Below the pieces are notes generated by a model, which ran no database searches, was not told the origin of the DNA, and saw nothing but the letters and a program-made list of their open reading frames with translations. This document shows positions 12,801 through 24,135 of a DNA stretch of 64,000 nt, in pieces (positions within the stretch are counted from its first letter, which is position 1; every line of letters starts with the position of its first letter). The DNA is from Cinnamomum chago (lineage: Eukaryota > Streptophyta > Magnoliopsida > Laurales > Lauraceae), in assembly GCA_038049695.1 (NCBI GenBank), contig CP142451.1, forward strand, positions 10,290,001 through 10,354,000, in the 5' to 3' direction. The translations under genes were made by a program, and so were the position numbers.

Positions 12801-15417
12801 TTTCAGCACAAGGTGTGGTGATTAAATCCAAAAAAAAAAATGGGGCCATGGTGGAGAGGCCAAGACACACAAAAGTCAAGTCTCATTGAGGAATTCTGGG
12901 CATTAGTGGATACTAAAGGAAGTTTGTTCATGGCTATGAGAAGATCTGCAGCCCACTGACCCAACTGCTAAAAAAGAATGCATTTTTGTGGAACCAAGAA
13001 GCTGAAATGGCATTTGATAAAACTCAAGGAAACCATGGCCAGTCCACCTGTGTCACGACTTATGATTGCTCAACCTCTCCAAAATTTCACACTTAAGTGT
13101 GATGCTTCTGGCATCAGAATAGGAGTTTTCTTATGCAAGGACGCCCTATTGCATTTTACAGCAAGGCCATCTCCAGGTGACATCTATCATCATCAGCTTC
13201 CGAGTGGCAGATATTGGCAATATTGCACATAGTGCACAAGTAGCACCACTACTTGTTGAGCCAACACTTTGTAATTAAAAATTTAAAACAAGCCATCAAA
13301 GTTTGAAATATCTGAACGAGCAACGAGTCAAAACAAATATGCAACAAAAATCGGTGGGAAAATTAATGTGTTTCACTAATGAAATTGTGTATCGCAGAGG
13401 GAAGGATAATTTAGTGGCAAATGCTCCCTCTGGATGGGGATACTAGCTTACCACAAATTCCAATGCCTCTTTTTACCCTTGATGAAGTTGAGAAGGTGGT
13501 GGAGGATAATACATCTCAAGCCTTGCTAGAACACTTATGGTCTGATCCAAGCTATAAGAAGTGTTCTTGTTAGATGGTAATATTATTCACAAGTCACAAC
13601 AAAGGATGAGTATGGTTGTCGTCCACTTCTCCATGCATTGATTGTCTGCTCTATGAATTTTATGCCACCCCCACAGTTAGTAACTCTGGCACTCTATGCA
13701 CCTATAAACACCTATCACGGACCTTTTATTGGGCCGAAATGAAGATGTGAGTATAAGATTATGTGGCAATTTGTGATACCTGTCCACACAACAAATCCAG
13801 GACCATATCTCCACCTGACCACCTCCAACTTGCCTCTTCCAGAACACATATGTTTCAACATATATATGGACTTCATTGAGGGGCTACCCACATCTCATTG
13901 GAAGTTGGTCATCTCGGCTGTAGTGGACTGGCTATCTAAATATGCACACTTAGTGGCTCCTTCCAATCCATATACGGTCGCCTCGATTGCACAGGTGTTC
14001 AACAAGAAAATTACTCGTCTACAAGGGATGCCTAAATCAATCATGAGTTAGCACAAACCTGAAGATCGTACCAAAGTTATATGGGCCATACCAGATCTTA
14101 CAGAGAATTGGGCCTCTGGCTTACAAGTTTGACCTTCCCCCACACTCCAAAAATCACTCCATTTTCCATGTCCCCGGTCTTCAGAAAAAGTTAGGGGCCC
14201 ATGTCTATCCTATGGTGACATTAACCGTGCCTTTGACTTAGAAAGGCTACTTCCACCCTGAGCTCAAACAGGTGTTCGATTGTTGAATGGTTAAGCGACA
14301 TAATCAGGTTGCAACTGAGTAACTCATCCAATGGAAGGACATGACATGAGAGGGAGCTACATGGGAAGTTTGGTTCAACCTGCAAAAGAAGTTCCCAACA
14401 TTCATGAGGACATGGTCATTGTCCACTTAACCTGTTGCTTTCCATGTCTCTAGTCATGCATATCCAGTAAGTCTACAACCCTCCACATATCTAGCTAATC
14501 ATTATCTTTTTATGATCATAATATTGTAATAAATATTGTGTTGGTGCCCATCCGGTGTAAGTGTAAGTCACAGATGAATAGAAGGGAAAACATTTTCCAT
14601 CCTAATTTGCTTGTGCAAAGAGGAAGCACTTTCCCTCTTGTGGGCAAGATAGGGTCCCGAACCCTATCAGGGTGAAGAAGAAAGTCAACCACCAATTTTT
14701 CATTCATATTCAAGAATTCATTCTCTTAGGAGAGAGCTTTGTGAAGAAAAATTGAGCAATCACTTGCATGCCCAAACCAACCATGCCTTTATTTCTCTCA
14801 TCAACAATGTCCAGTCTCTCCCCTTTTCTAGGAAACTACTAGGGAAATGCCAAATGAACCCTAAATGAATTGGTGTATCATGTATGTCTTTACTACCAGA
14901 ATCAAGAGAAAACGCAAGGCAGTATTGCACTCACTTGTTTTCTCTCTCTTCTTTTACCTCATTTCATTCTCCTATTCTAATAAATTTAGAAATTAGTGTA
15001 AAAAAGAAAAAAAGAAAACCAAAGTCACCTTGATCATGATATGATTGTCTTGATATGCAACCAATAAACAAACCTATAAGAGATCACTACAAACAATAAT
15101 TCATGTACATATGCATCTCTCACTTAACATCCAGTGAGAAATCTAAAAAGAAATAGCTCCTCACCTACAAATGGCATCCAAAACATTCAACTGATTGATA
15201 GGGATAACAGAAGGCAGCACATATACATATCCATCAACAGAATCATATAAAAAGTGAGCAAACAAGACATATAAAACAACAAATACCAGAAGGCTGTATA
15301 GTTGGAGAATCCAGCTGCAGTTGCCATGGAAGCAATGGAAGCAGCCGCAAACACAAACTGTGAGATCCGAAGGAACAGCCCAGTAAAAGTTCCAGGAGTT
15401 CCAATGAAATCCTTCAT
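8280..15417 (-). CDS. CASP-like protein, CASPL5-type (three exons)
   Basis: Four-helix membrane protein of the Casparian-strip-protein-like (MARVEL-related) family, expected at the plasma membrane. Exons on the minus strand: 15417-15287, 8695-8563 and 8471-8280. Joins use GT/AG borders and keep phase (131 + 133 + 192 nt), giving 151 aa, the usual CASPL5 length. The protein starts [20 protein letters not shown]. Exon 1 carries helix 1 ([20 protein letters not shown]). Exon 2 carries helix 2 and ends SLFVVGDW. Exon 3 carries [19 protein letters not shown] and the last helix ([12 protein letters not shown]). The Cys codon is split between exons 1 and 2. Intron 1 is about 6.6 kb and full of retroelement debris; intron 2 is 91 bp. 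A 15-kb mRNA search would confirm the long intron. The exact C-terminus is slightly uncertain because GGTAAG at the stop could also be a splice donor. Confidence 0.87.
9848..9874. repeat. (AAT)n microsatellite
   Basis: About nine AAT units in intron 1 of the CASP-like gene, followed closely by an A-tract at about 9899-9909. Confidence 0.9.
10690..11000 (+). mobile_element. Possible Ty1/copia gag relic
   Basis: Broken translation reads [13 protein letters not shown], then about 12 codons on [10 protein letters not shown], followed by a segment containing [17 protein letters not shown]. The start resembles the beginning of copia Gag ('x-L-x-G-x-NY-x-x-W'). Only a short, stop-containing piece remains and no LTR was found, so the assignment is tentative. 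Confidence 0.35.
11376..11579 (+). mobile_element. tRNA-derived SINE (Au-like)
   Basis: The head has an A-box-like TAGCTCAACTGG and a B-box-like GAGTTTGAATC with tRNA-like spacing. The body contains GCCTTGTCCCAACTATGCTG and GGGTCAGCTAGATGAA, a block known from the Au family of plant SINEs. The flanks carry the direct repeat AAAGATTGAC (11366-11375 and 11580-11589), and an A-rich tail precedes the right copy. It lies in intron 1 of the CASP-like gene, antisense to that gene. Confidence 0.8.
11985..14770 (+). mobile_element. Degenerate Ty3/gypsy chromovirus
   Basis: Coding debris of pol runs left to right. Reverse transcriptase motifs appear near 12400-12480 ([19 protein letters not shown]) and 12790-12830 ([15 protein letters not shown]). 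RNase H follows at about 12980-13180 ([13 protein letters not shown] ... FTLKCDASG). Integrase core is at about 13860-14050 ([11 protein letters not shown] ... [10 protein letters not shown]). A chromodomain-like tail is at 14150-14420 ([14 protein letters not shown] ... [18 protein letters not shown]). Stops and deletions are frequent. A 28-nt block is identical at 12066-12093 and 14635-14662 and is probably shared by two decayed LTRs. The true ends were not found. It lies in intron 1 of the CASP-like gene, antisense to it. Confidence 0.75.
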
Positions 15418-15816
15418 CTTAATAAACCCAATAACAGAATCCAACAAAGAAAGACCTTTCAGATGCTTAACAGGGCAAATGAAGAAAGACCCATCACCCA
15501 GAAATCAAAAGACAAGAACCCCTTTCAAGAGAAAACAATATACAATCAGACCCACAAAAGAGAAAATCTGAAAATAATCTCCTCAGATCTTCATCTGATT
15601 AGCAAGAACAAAAAGACCCATCATTCAATCCACCAGAAGGCAAAGACCCTTTCAAGAAATCAACACAAGAACCTTGAAATTGGAAGATGGGCATCCGAAA
15701 TCAATTCCAGAAAGAAGATTGCTTTCGTTTGGTGGGAAACGCTACATCATATATATCCGCCAAAAGAGGAATCGACGATCGTTTTCTAACCTGCACAGTA
15801 ACAGAGGATGTTATTA

Positions 15817-15824
15817 TTTTTATA
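15817..15824 (-). promoter_or_regulatory. Possible TATA box of the CASP-like gene
   Basis: The minus strand reads CCATATAAAAATAATAAC here, about 400 bp upstream of the ATG at 15417. It would imply a 5' UTR of about 370 nt. Support is positional only. Confidence 0.3.
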
Positions 15825-15829
15825 TGGGA

Positions 15830-17108
15830 AATTTCCATATAAGTACTTAAGTTTTTATCTTATTTTAGAAAAGAAAATGACACAAGTTTTAATACAGTTT
15901 TCATGAAGTTTTTAATTAAGTACATTCATCAATTTAAGGCTATGTTCCAGCAACTTTTTTTCTTCAGTTTTCTTGAACTATCCAAATTATCATTTAATGA
16001 AATGAAACCCCCATTCACTTTCTCTATATTTTCTTCTTTTTTTCACTAACAGCCTTCCAGTGATCGAAGAAAACTAGGTACTTCAACTAAATATAGTAGC
16101 TGTCAAAACCAAGTATTGACTTTAAATGAAGGTACTCTGGGTATTTTTAAAAATTTGAGAAAAAATGCTATAAAAATACCCTTAAATGACCAAATGTTTT
16201 TAATTGAAAATTTCATAGAAAAATTAAGAACCAATTTAAAAAGTTTTAAAATTTATATTCTTTTTTGAAATAAGGTAAAAATTTAAATCCTTATTTAAAA
16301 ATCTCCCTTTTTATTCTCCTGTTCTTCAGATGAGAAGTGTTGGCAGAGCATTTGGCATCCATAGTCACACAAGACGAATCTGATGAATGTGAAAGGAAGA
16401 CTACACGTGGCATGCTATTGGACCGACAGACTAAAAGAGGGTCTGCTGCCCAGCCTCAAAAAATTTTTTTTTTTGCACCTTGCTGTAGAGCCGACTTGGA
16501 GATGCGTTGAGACTTGAGAGAATCCAAAAAACTGGTTGGGACCTACTTGCATACTAAATATGGGAGCCCACTTGGTCATCCTAACACTTTCATTGACAGC
16601 CCACAAATTCCACCCATTAAAAATAATGAATTTTCAATCCAACTATATAGTCCATTTGGATGGTTGTAAAAGTAGAGAGGTGGTGTAAGTTAGAAGGGTC
16701 CTATGTGTGTTCTCCATTTGAATGAGTCTTTGCTAATTTATCTAAATAAGGTAATAAATTATAGATCGATGAAGTGATTGTTAGTCGAGCTTGAGCTCAA
16801 GTTGTATAACTCTGAAAAAGCCTAAGCTGAGCTTGAAAAATAGAGTGTAAGCCAAGCTCAAGCTTGGCTACTAGCTAAGTGAACTTCAGCTTAACTGTTC
16901 TCGGCCGGAATTGTTGACGCTGTAGGGAAACACTAATCAAAGTCCTTCGATTAGGGCCGACTCTCTTCAACCAAGATCATTGAATGTATTCCTTACCTAG
17001 AAATTAGGTAGATGCTAAATTATCACTTTGGCCAAAATAATATTTATGGTTGAATTATACGGCACATATAATGATGATTTTGTAAGATTATATGAGTGAG
17101 TGAGTAAC
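15830..17108. other. Intergenic sequence, no gene seen
   Basis: AT-rich DNA upstream of the CASP-like gene. Around 16780-16900 the words GAGCTTGAGCTCAAG and CAAGCTCAAGCTTGG resemble internal repeats of plant hAT-type elements, but no terminal repeats were found. No coding frame was supported. Confidence 0.35.
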
Positions 17109-17174
17109 CCCAAGGGGTTCGCCGAGTGGTCAGGACTACGATTTTTCTCTCTTTCGGAGCTAGAGGTCTCTGTA
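17109..17174 (+). mobile_element. Possible tRNA-like SINE head, split by an insertion
   Basis: The sequence CCCAAGGGGTTCGCCGAGTGG followed by a short tRNA-like stretch has an A-box-like core. A B-box-like GTATGAATCC would be restored if the inverted-repeat element at 17175-17848 were removed. No clear tail or target duplication was seen, so this is weak. Confidence 0.3.
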
Positions 17175-17848
17175 TGGTTTAAAATCTCGGTTGATACCGG
17201 TTTATATCGGCCGATATGAACCGATATCGGCCTATACCGTAATGATATTTTGTCGCGATACCAAGTTAAGTAAAATATCCCCAAAATATCGGCCAATCTC
17301 GGCCGATATGAGCAAAATACTGATTTAACCGATATCTTAACTTATATTATCGATATCTTGGCCGATATTTTCAAAATATCTATAAACATGATTTTGGGTG
17401 TAGAAAAATAGTTTTTTTTTTAAATCTTCTACTTTTTAAAAAAAAAAATCCTTGTAGTATTTATGATACTAAATAGTAAATACTAATAATTTATTAATAA
17501 TGTATAGATAATTGTTATGTTATCTTTTATTTTCTTATATTTTATACTAATAAATTAACCATGAGCCAAAATAATAGTTGCATTATATGAAATACTGGAT
17601 AAGACAGCGAACTGTGACACAGACAGGACTTATAACTTAAGATAGCTGATATTTTGATTTATTGTTTTTACTAATAGAAAAAAAAACATTATTTTTCAGT
17701 ATTTTTTAATATTTTAAATATTTTGGATATTTTTGCTTTTTTTTTTAATTAAAAGACAGCGATGGACCGATGACCGATACCAATACCGATATCATATCGA
17801 TTTTTATTCCGGTTAATACCGTGACCGTAAGCGGGATTTTAAACTATG
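17175..17848. mobile_element. Non-autonomous DNA element with GTTTAAAATC inverted ends
   Basis: Left end GGTTTAAAATCTCGG and right end CGGGATTTTAAACT are inverted copies of one another. The interior is rich in GGCCGATAT, CGATATCGG and related words, a pattern common in plant MITE-like elements. No transposase frame is present. The target duplication is unclear (TAT on both sides is one option), so the superfamily is not assigned. Confidence 0.6.
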
Positions 17849-18810
17849 AATCCTGATGTCGATATCATATGATCCTAGTTGATCTGCACAGAGGTACCTC
17901 TCAGGAGATTCCATGAAAGGTGACTATTTCACTGCTTTTGAGACCCCTATCATCAATCAAACTTCTTATCACTCACTAGCCCCCCAAAATTTGTATGTAT
18001 TTATACAAACAAACAAATCCTAAAGAACCCTTAGAAACAGATTGAAGCTATGGGAATTTTTAAGGCTCAATTGAGCGGGGGAAGAAACAACTCCCTTTCA
18101 AATAGATGCCTTGCATTTGTGGTTTCCAACATACCTGAAGAAGATCTCCAATGTTAACTACCAAAGCTCCTGGCACAGGGGTGACATCGACCCAGTGATG
18201 TTGATAACGTACTTGCAAGCCTCCAATGTGGTCTTGAAGGAGTACATTGACGAAATCAGGGTCCGAATGTGGGCTTGTGCCTATTGTGAGATTTGGCTCA
18301 GGACATGCTGGGTAGTAGTGGGAGATAATTATATGGCCTTCAGTGCATCCCAAGCCTATCAGGTGGTCTTTTTCAAGCCCAAGTCCCTCTGAAAGCAACT
18401 CAAACAGTGTATTCCCCAACTCTGTGATATGTTTTGAATACTCCAGTGTTATATCCCTGTAAAATTTGCACATTAATTAAATAAAAGAAAAACTTCTTTT
18501 TCTTTGAGAAAATTCTCTCAATTTCCATAGCCCCGGCCTTTGTTGCTAGTTACTAATTATGGGAACATGTTGATGGAAAATCTCAATCAATAATGACCCT
18601 CAACTGGGAGTCTGTTTTAACAGTTAAATATGATAAATAAGGGGACAGTACTTCTGAGCTTCATGGATTTTTAGGCAACCCCCACGGATGGACTTACAGA
18701 CAGGTAGAGAACTTGAATGGTTCATAAATGGAAACTGTTTCACAAGTAGTAAGACTTGGTGAGACTCGATAAAATTAGGGTTGTCAAAATGCCACACGAT
18801 TCGTTAACAC

Positions 18811-19295
18811 TAGAGATGTCAACGCCCGGCACGGCCCGCTCCAGCCTCGGCCCGCCCGTGCCACGGGTCGAGCCAGCACGGCCCGCCCCAGCTAGCTGGC
18901 CGGGCCGGCACGGCCCATCAGGGAAATACCCTGGCATGGCGGCTGGAGCGGGGAAGGCTGGCAGGCCTGCCCTGTTTTTTTTTTTTGTTTTTTTTTATTT
19001 TCTTTTTGAAATAACACTAATAAAAACAACAAGAACCTTTGTAACTATGAATTTTTAAGAACTTAATTAATGGTCCCAACCAAGCAATCAAAGTCTAAAA
19101 TTCTAGTTCTGTTGAAAAACAACTTGTAGGTTGCTCACAATTCACAACTCAATCAAGTGGCACCCTTTTGACTTACTATATTTCTATCAATTGCTTCTTC
19201 AACCTTATTCTCAAGGATGACCCCAAATTGTTCCTTGTTGAAGTCTCACTTGATCTCTGTCACAACTCACACATAGATCATCAAAGACCCCATTT

Positions 19296-19344
<49 letters not shown>

Positions 19345-20191
19345 TAGAACCAATAAGAGAAAGCAGAGCTGTTGATCTGTTGGTGTGTTGAGAATTAAAA
19401 AACACATGTATTTATTTACCTCATCATCATCATACTAAACCCAAATAATCAAAACCCTTTTTAACATTGGGATTCCCCATGAGAGAAGCTTCAAAACCCT
19501 CTTTTTGAATCCAAAGCCACGTGCCCATAAATGAAGGGGTGGGGAGAGGGGTGACTTTCTATCACTTTCACATGTCCCCGTTTAGTAGGGATAGAGAGAG
19601 GTCTCTAGCAAAAAAAAAAGAAAAAAAAATAGAGATAGAGAGAGGTCTCTAGCACAAAAAAGAAAAAAAATAGTTACCAAAAAAGAGGGTTATAAATATT
19701 TGCCTTTGGATTATTAGCCAAAGGCACTTTTTTCCTTTCTTTCTTTCTTTTTTATTGTTGCTAGATTGGGTCACTGAATCTTTTTTTTTGTTTATCCTCT
19801 GTATATTTTGTTACTAGATTGGGTCACTGGTACATTATTTGTGGGACAAGTAACCCAATACAGCCGGCAAGCCTTTCAAAATTTTAATGAATAGGAGGAT
19901 TAGAGTATTATAGCCTTTGTAAAATTGAAAAGGACATAAAATACCACTTATATGATCGTTTTATGGCTGTTTGGAGGGGGTAAAATGGATAATTTTTAAA
20001 AAAAAATCACTTTTGGGCGGGCCATGCTTGGCGGGCCCATCCTGGCGGGCCACAGAGGGCAGCCCACGTGCCAGGCAGGCCCAGGCCAAACGGGCCCAGC
20101 CTCCTCGGCCGACACGGGCCATGCCGTTGACCGGGCCGTGCCGGGCCACGACCCGTTGACTCGGCCCGGCCCGGCCCATTTGACATCTCTA
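18811..20191. mobile_element. Non-autonomous hAT element, 1381 bp
   Basis: Ends TAGAGATGTCAA and TTGACATCTCTA are perfect inverted repeats. The 8-bp direct repeat GTTAACAC flanks it (18803-18810 and 20192-20199), as expected for hAT transposition. Both subterminal regions are rich in GGCCCGGC/GGGCCG words. The interior holds an (AT)n tract (19299-19342) and no transposase. It sits inside a duplicated piece of an older hAT element in intron 1 of the broken oxygenase. Confidence 0.9.
19299..19342. repeat. (AT)n microsatellite
   Basis: About 22 AT units within the 1381-bp hAT element. Confidence 0.9.
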
Positions 20192-20360
20192 GTTAACACG
20201 ATACAAACCCACACGATATTAACGGATGAGCTCATAATAGGTTTGAGTCGTTAATGGGTTAAACCCGTTAACACGTTAAGTTAACGGGTCTTGTACGAAT
20301 TAAATCAATAACCCGGCAACTGTTTCACAAGTAGTAAGACTTGGTGGGACTCGATAAAAC

Positions 20361-20865
20361 TAGGGCTGTCAAAATGCCACACAACCTGTTAACACGACAC
20401 AAACCCACACGATATTAACAGGTGGGTTCTTAATGGATTCGGGTCGTTAACGGGTCGTGTACGAATTAAATCAATAACCCTTTAACAACTCGCTTAACCC
20501 GTTAAAATCTTTTGAGTCCCTAAGTGTAGCTAGAATTAATTTATATTCATAAACAAAAAAATTAAAATTTATTATTTTATAGTGGGGTTTTAGGTGGGAT
20601 CCACTCGAGATTCTCACTTACAATTTCGTGTGGCTTATATATATTTTTCTCCTTATATATTTTTGTATGGATTTTCTTTTAATTCTTGAAATGACTTAAT
20701 TACTTAACGAGTTTAACGGGTTGGGCCGTTAAATTAACGGGTCGTGTTTGGGTTGAATTTTTTGACCCGTTAAGTTAACGGGTCGTGTACGAGTTAAGGT
20801 GATTTTAATTCGAATTCGTTAACTTGTAATCCGAATTTATTAGCAAGACACAATTGACAACCCTA
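20361..20865. mobile_element. Non-autonomous hAT element, 505 bp
   Basis: Ends TAGGGCTGTCAAAATG and CAATTGACAACCCTA form inverted repeats. Flanks GATAAAAC (20353-20360) and AATAAAAC (20866-20873) match at 7 of 8 bases. Internal GTTAACGGGTCGTG and CCCGTTAA words recur, typical of this type of plant hAT element. No transposase is encoded. Confidence 0.82.
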
Positions 20866-21012
20866 AATAAAACTCAGTTGTGTTGGTCAGACTAATTATA
20901 GAAAAAATCAAGAACTGTGTGAACAACTGTCCTAGGTAAACTCGGTTAACTCGTCCAAGACTAAGCAAAATTATCTATATAATTACTTGTGGCTATGATA
21001 TATATATATATA

Positions 21013-21294
21013 GGGAAAGTTTCAAGTGCATCTATCCATCACCATAGGGTGAGAGACACTTTCCATTTTTGCACATGAAGACAATGATGTGTACCTCACC
21101 CTATGTACTTGAAAAGTAACTTTTGTACTTGAAAATGCCAACTATGGAAGTGTCCCTCACCATAGGGTGAGAGACACTTACCTTTTTGCACGTGAAGACA
21201 AGGAAGTGTACCTCACCCTATGGACTTGAAAAATAGTTTTTATACTTGAAAATTTCTAATTATGGAAGTGTACATATGCACTTGAAACTTTCCC
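21013..21294. mobile_element. MITE with an internal dimer
   Basis: Ends GGGAAAGTTTCAAGTGCAT and ATGCACTTGAAACTTTCCC are perfect 19-bp inverted repeats, inserted in TA-rich sequence. The interior is a direct dimer of about 118 bp; CACCATAGGGTGAGAGACAC occurs in both halves. The left end resembles that of the MITE at 52926-53298. Confidence 0.82.
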
Positions 21295-21924
21295 ATATAT
21301 AACTTGAGAGTTTCTCTTGCCAGAGTGATAATTAGAGAAGTTGTTCGTACCTGCAAACGGGTGGCAACTCGTTAACGTTGGGAGGATCAGGAGCCATGAC
21401 ACACAACAAGCTGTCCCTCCAATTCGCAGCGCGCGACTGATACAGATCGAAATTGCTGTTGAACCTTACCTTCTTCTTTAAATCTCGCGTGTAGAACACC
21501 ATCTTCTCCTCCTTGGGCAGCTCGTTGAAGCTCACCACTCTCCATCATCATCTCCAAAACTTCATCTGGGATCCCATGGTTCACCATCTGGAAGAAACCC
21601 CACTTCTCGGATGCTCGTCGGATCTCACCCACGATCTCCATCCGTCGATCGACATGGACACCTTGGAGATCAACGGTTGGGATGTGGAGGGTGGGATCTG
21701 CGGCTGTATCGGAGCCGGTGGGTAAGGTGTGTGGTGAGTGAATGAAGATTCTGGGGATGGTGGAGATGCCCGAGTCGACTAGGCCTTTCACTCCGGTCTT
21801 GGACTCGTCGAACTCTCTGACTTCTTTGGCTCGGTCATAGTGTGGTGGTGGTGAGGGAGGATCGGCCATTGCTAGCCAAGAAGAGGAGAGGAGATTGGCG
21901 TCAACTCAAAACCAAGGAGAAGTC

Positions 21925-21934
21925 ATATTTATAG
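21925..21934 (-). promoter_or_regulatory. TATA-like box of the broken oxygenase
   Basis: The minus strand reads CTCTATAAATATGAC about 55 bp upstream of the ATG at 21869. Position and sequence fit a core promoter. Confidence 0.4.
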
Positions 21935-22320
21935 AGCAGAAGGAAATATTCTATGCTACAATTCCACACATGGTACTTACCAATGAGGTAAACCGGACTG
22001 TTCAAAAGATGAAAAAGATAATGTTGACATATCCGCCATTTCAATTTAATAGGAGTGGGTCCCGCAATATGATTGTAGACGTGATTGGATGTTGACCCGG
22101 TATCACGGCTTCCGTGGCATTAATCACGTTTCCTTTATGTATTCAATCCGATGGTGGGACACACTCGTATTAATTAAAGTTCGAGGACATAATCTAGAGG
22201 AATTGAAATTCATCTTAAACGGTCTGGATTTTTTCCGTAAGCACCACAATGAAGTTCTTCTTATATATTTTGCTCGGGGAGAATTTTTTCCACTAGTGGG
22301 CTGTCAAGGGAAGGGTATTT

Positions 22321-22610
22321 TGTTACACCACTGGCTGGTGAGGACTAAGGAAATCCAAATTTGCTTCTTGCATCCCACTTGGATGCTTTTGATCTACATC
22401 AATCTGGGGCATATCCAGACAAGGAAAGGTTTTTTTTTCCTGTTACGCCACTGATTGTGAGGACTGAAGAAGTCCTAAATTGCTTCTTGCATACCACTTG
22501 CTAGGTCTTATTCAGACAAGGAAAGTTTTGTTTGCTTTTGTTTTTTTTCTTATGCCACTGATTGTGAAGCCTAAGTCAGTCTTAAATTACTTCTTGCATA
22601 CCACTTTCTT
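22321..22610. repeat. Degenerate tandem repeat of about 115 bp
   Basis: Two and a half units begin near 22321, 22441 and 22551. Each has TTA(C/T)(A/G)CCACTG, a GCTTCTTGCAT-like block and CAGACAAGGAAAG. It lies in the 5' flank of the broken oxygenase. No function was recognised. Confidence 0.6.
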
Positions 22611-22619
22611 GCTTAATCC

Positions 22620-24135
22620 ACATCCATCTAAATCTATATCCAGGCTTTCGGTTTCTTTTTGCTTTTGCTTATTTGGAGAGGATTTGGGTTCACAGAATAA
22701 AGCAACACAGGGTAGAGATTGTATTGGGCATTAGGTGATCTTTAGAATTTACTCATCTAAGAAATTCTGTGTATATTAGATAACATATCCAATGGCGATG
22801 AAATGGATATCCACAAATTGAATGAGAAATTCTTTATGTTAAAGGCCCATTCGAAGTCATAGAACAAGATGGAGATGTCTCGATAGACTCTCATTTTTTC
22901 CAAGTAGTTATATTTCAAAGCTCTCTTATATTTAGAGAGCCAATGAAAAAAAAAAAAAAAAACTATCAAATGTCCCATTTAGAAAGTCTTATTCTGTACT
23001 AACAATAGAGGATTTGGATCTATTAATAGAAGGGCAAATAGCCATGTGGCTTGTTCTCGGTCAGCACTAGCCCACTAGGTACTACATGTTGAGGAGTGGG
23101 CTCCATCCGAAATGGAGTATTGAAAAGTGTTTATATTGCCTCTACTAACGTCTCCATATTTAGATAGGAATTGTTACTTAAAGAAGCTTAATACCATGAA
23201 GTTGATTTTTCTTTCTTCTTTCTTTGGTTTTGGTAGATGCCGCCGGGCCTTTATCTATTACCTTGTGATTTCTGAGACACACCGCAGTCACGTTTATGCA
23301 CAATGGATGGTTGTATAATAAGGTTATAACAATGGTATATAAGTGACTCATGACTGTAAAATTCGCCAAAAGAAAGGACTAGAACAAATGACTAGAACCT
23401 TTTATTGTACATTCTCTGACTAGAACCTTTTATTGTACATTCTCTTGAATCAATGAACCAAATAGAAATTTTACACCATTTGTAGTGAATATATTGCAGC
23501 ATTCCCATCTAATCATTCATCATGAGTAAAAGTAGCTGCAGTGACCATAAGGCCTTGTGTTAAACATGTGGAGCTCTGCTAACGCTAAGCCATCAATCGA
23601 GACCTTTTAAGCAAACATTGGCTCAGAGCCAGACAACTTACTAACAAGGTTAATTAGAACAATAGCTCCATTCCAAGCCCATGGTTCTCAACTTTCATCC
23701 GAAAGCAGGGGAAACATCACATTCTAGGCTGCCCCTGTCCACCTCTAATCTTACTTCACAAACATCCTTAGAACGATGGGCTCATCACCACTATTCAAAA
23801 TACTTATAAAACATCCTCATATTATACTATCATCATTCTATAAACTACTATTGCAAGCATCATGTCATTGAATTTACGAAGCACCCTGCTCTTGGAAACA
23901 CTTCACATAATTCTTTGGTGTGATATATACATCTCAATTTGCTTGATTTCAAGTCCGTTTCCGGGCATGAAACCTGGTGCAGATGTAGCCATAGAATGTA
24001 TACACAGAGCTTTAACTTCCCCAACTGTTCCAATCTAATAAAACCCCTGTTTTGTTTTATCATAGGGATACACACTTTTTTTTTAATGGCACTTTAGAAA
24101 ACATTACAAGTATTTTCTTATTTTGTAACATAACA
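22620..24135. other. Upstream flank of the left copy and spacer
   Basis: 22640-22710 and 22810-23060 are recognisably homologous to 28085-28190 and 29610-29860 upstream of the right oxygenase copy. The remainder to 24135 has no supported feature; the part next to 24135 is probably 3' UTR of the intact oxygenase. Confidence 0.55.

Larger units (their letters stand above)
18732..20514. repeat. 197-bp local tandem duplication, left unit split by a hAT
   Basis: The segment starting AACTGTTTCACAAGTAG and running through GGGTTGTCAAAATGCCAC to AATTAAATCAATAACCC occurs at 18732 and again at 20318. After subtracting the 1381-bp insert and its 8-bp duplication, the offset is about 197 bp. The right unit is continuous with the 505-bp hAT element. 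Confidence 0.8.
18135..21869 (-). pseudogene. 2OG-Fe(II) oxygenase, broken left copy
   Basis: Second copy of the oxygenase at 24136-27305. Exon 1 spans 21869-21351 and starts MADPPSPPPHYDRAKEV. Compared with the right copy it lacks 2 nt near 21537-21546, just after EMMMES. That shifts the frame, and the correct frame resumes as [19 protein letters not shown] on the other phase. Exon 2 (18456-18135, 322 nt) is intact, the same length as in the other copy, and keeps the iron-binding HxD (SPHSDPDF). No exon 3 with the distal His and RxS motifs was found down to about 16 kb. Intron 1 carries two hAT elements and a MITE. A TATA-like CTATAAATAT lies about 55 bp upstream of the ATG. The gene is probably dead; a sequencing error cannot explain the missing exon 3. 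Confidence 0.82.

Noticed and set aside
18111..18392. 93-aa frame on the plus strand
   Set aside because: Antisense shadow of oxygenase exon 2, whose minus-strand frame carries the HxD motif.
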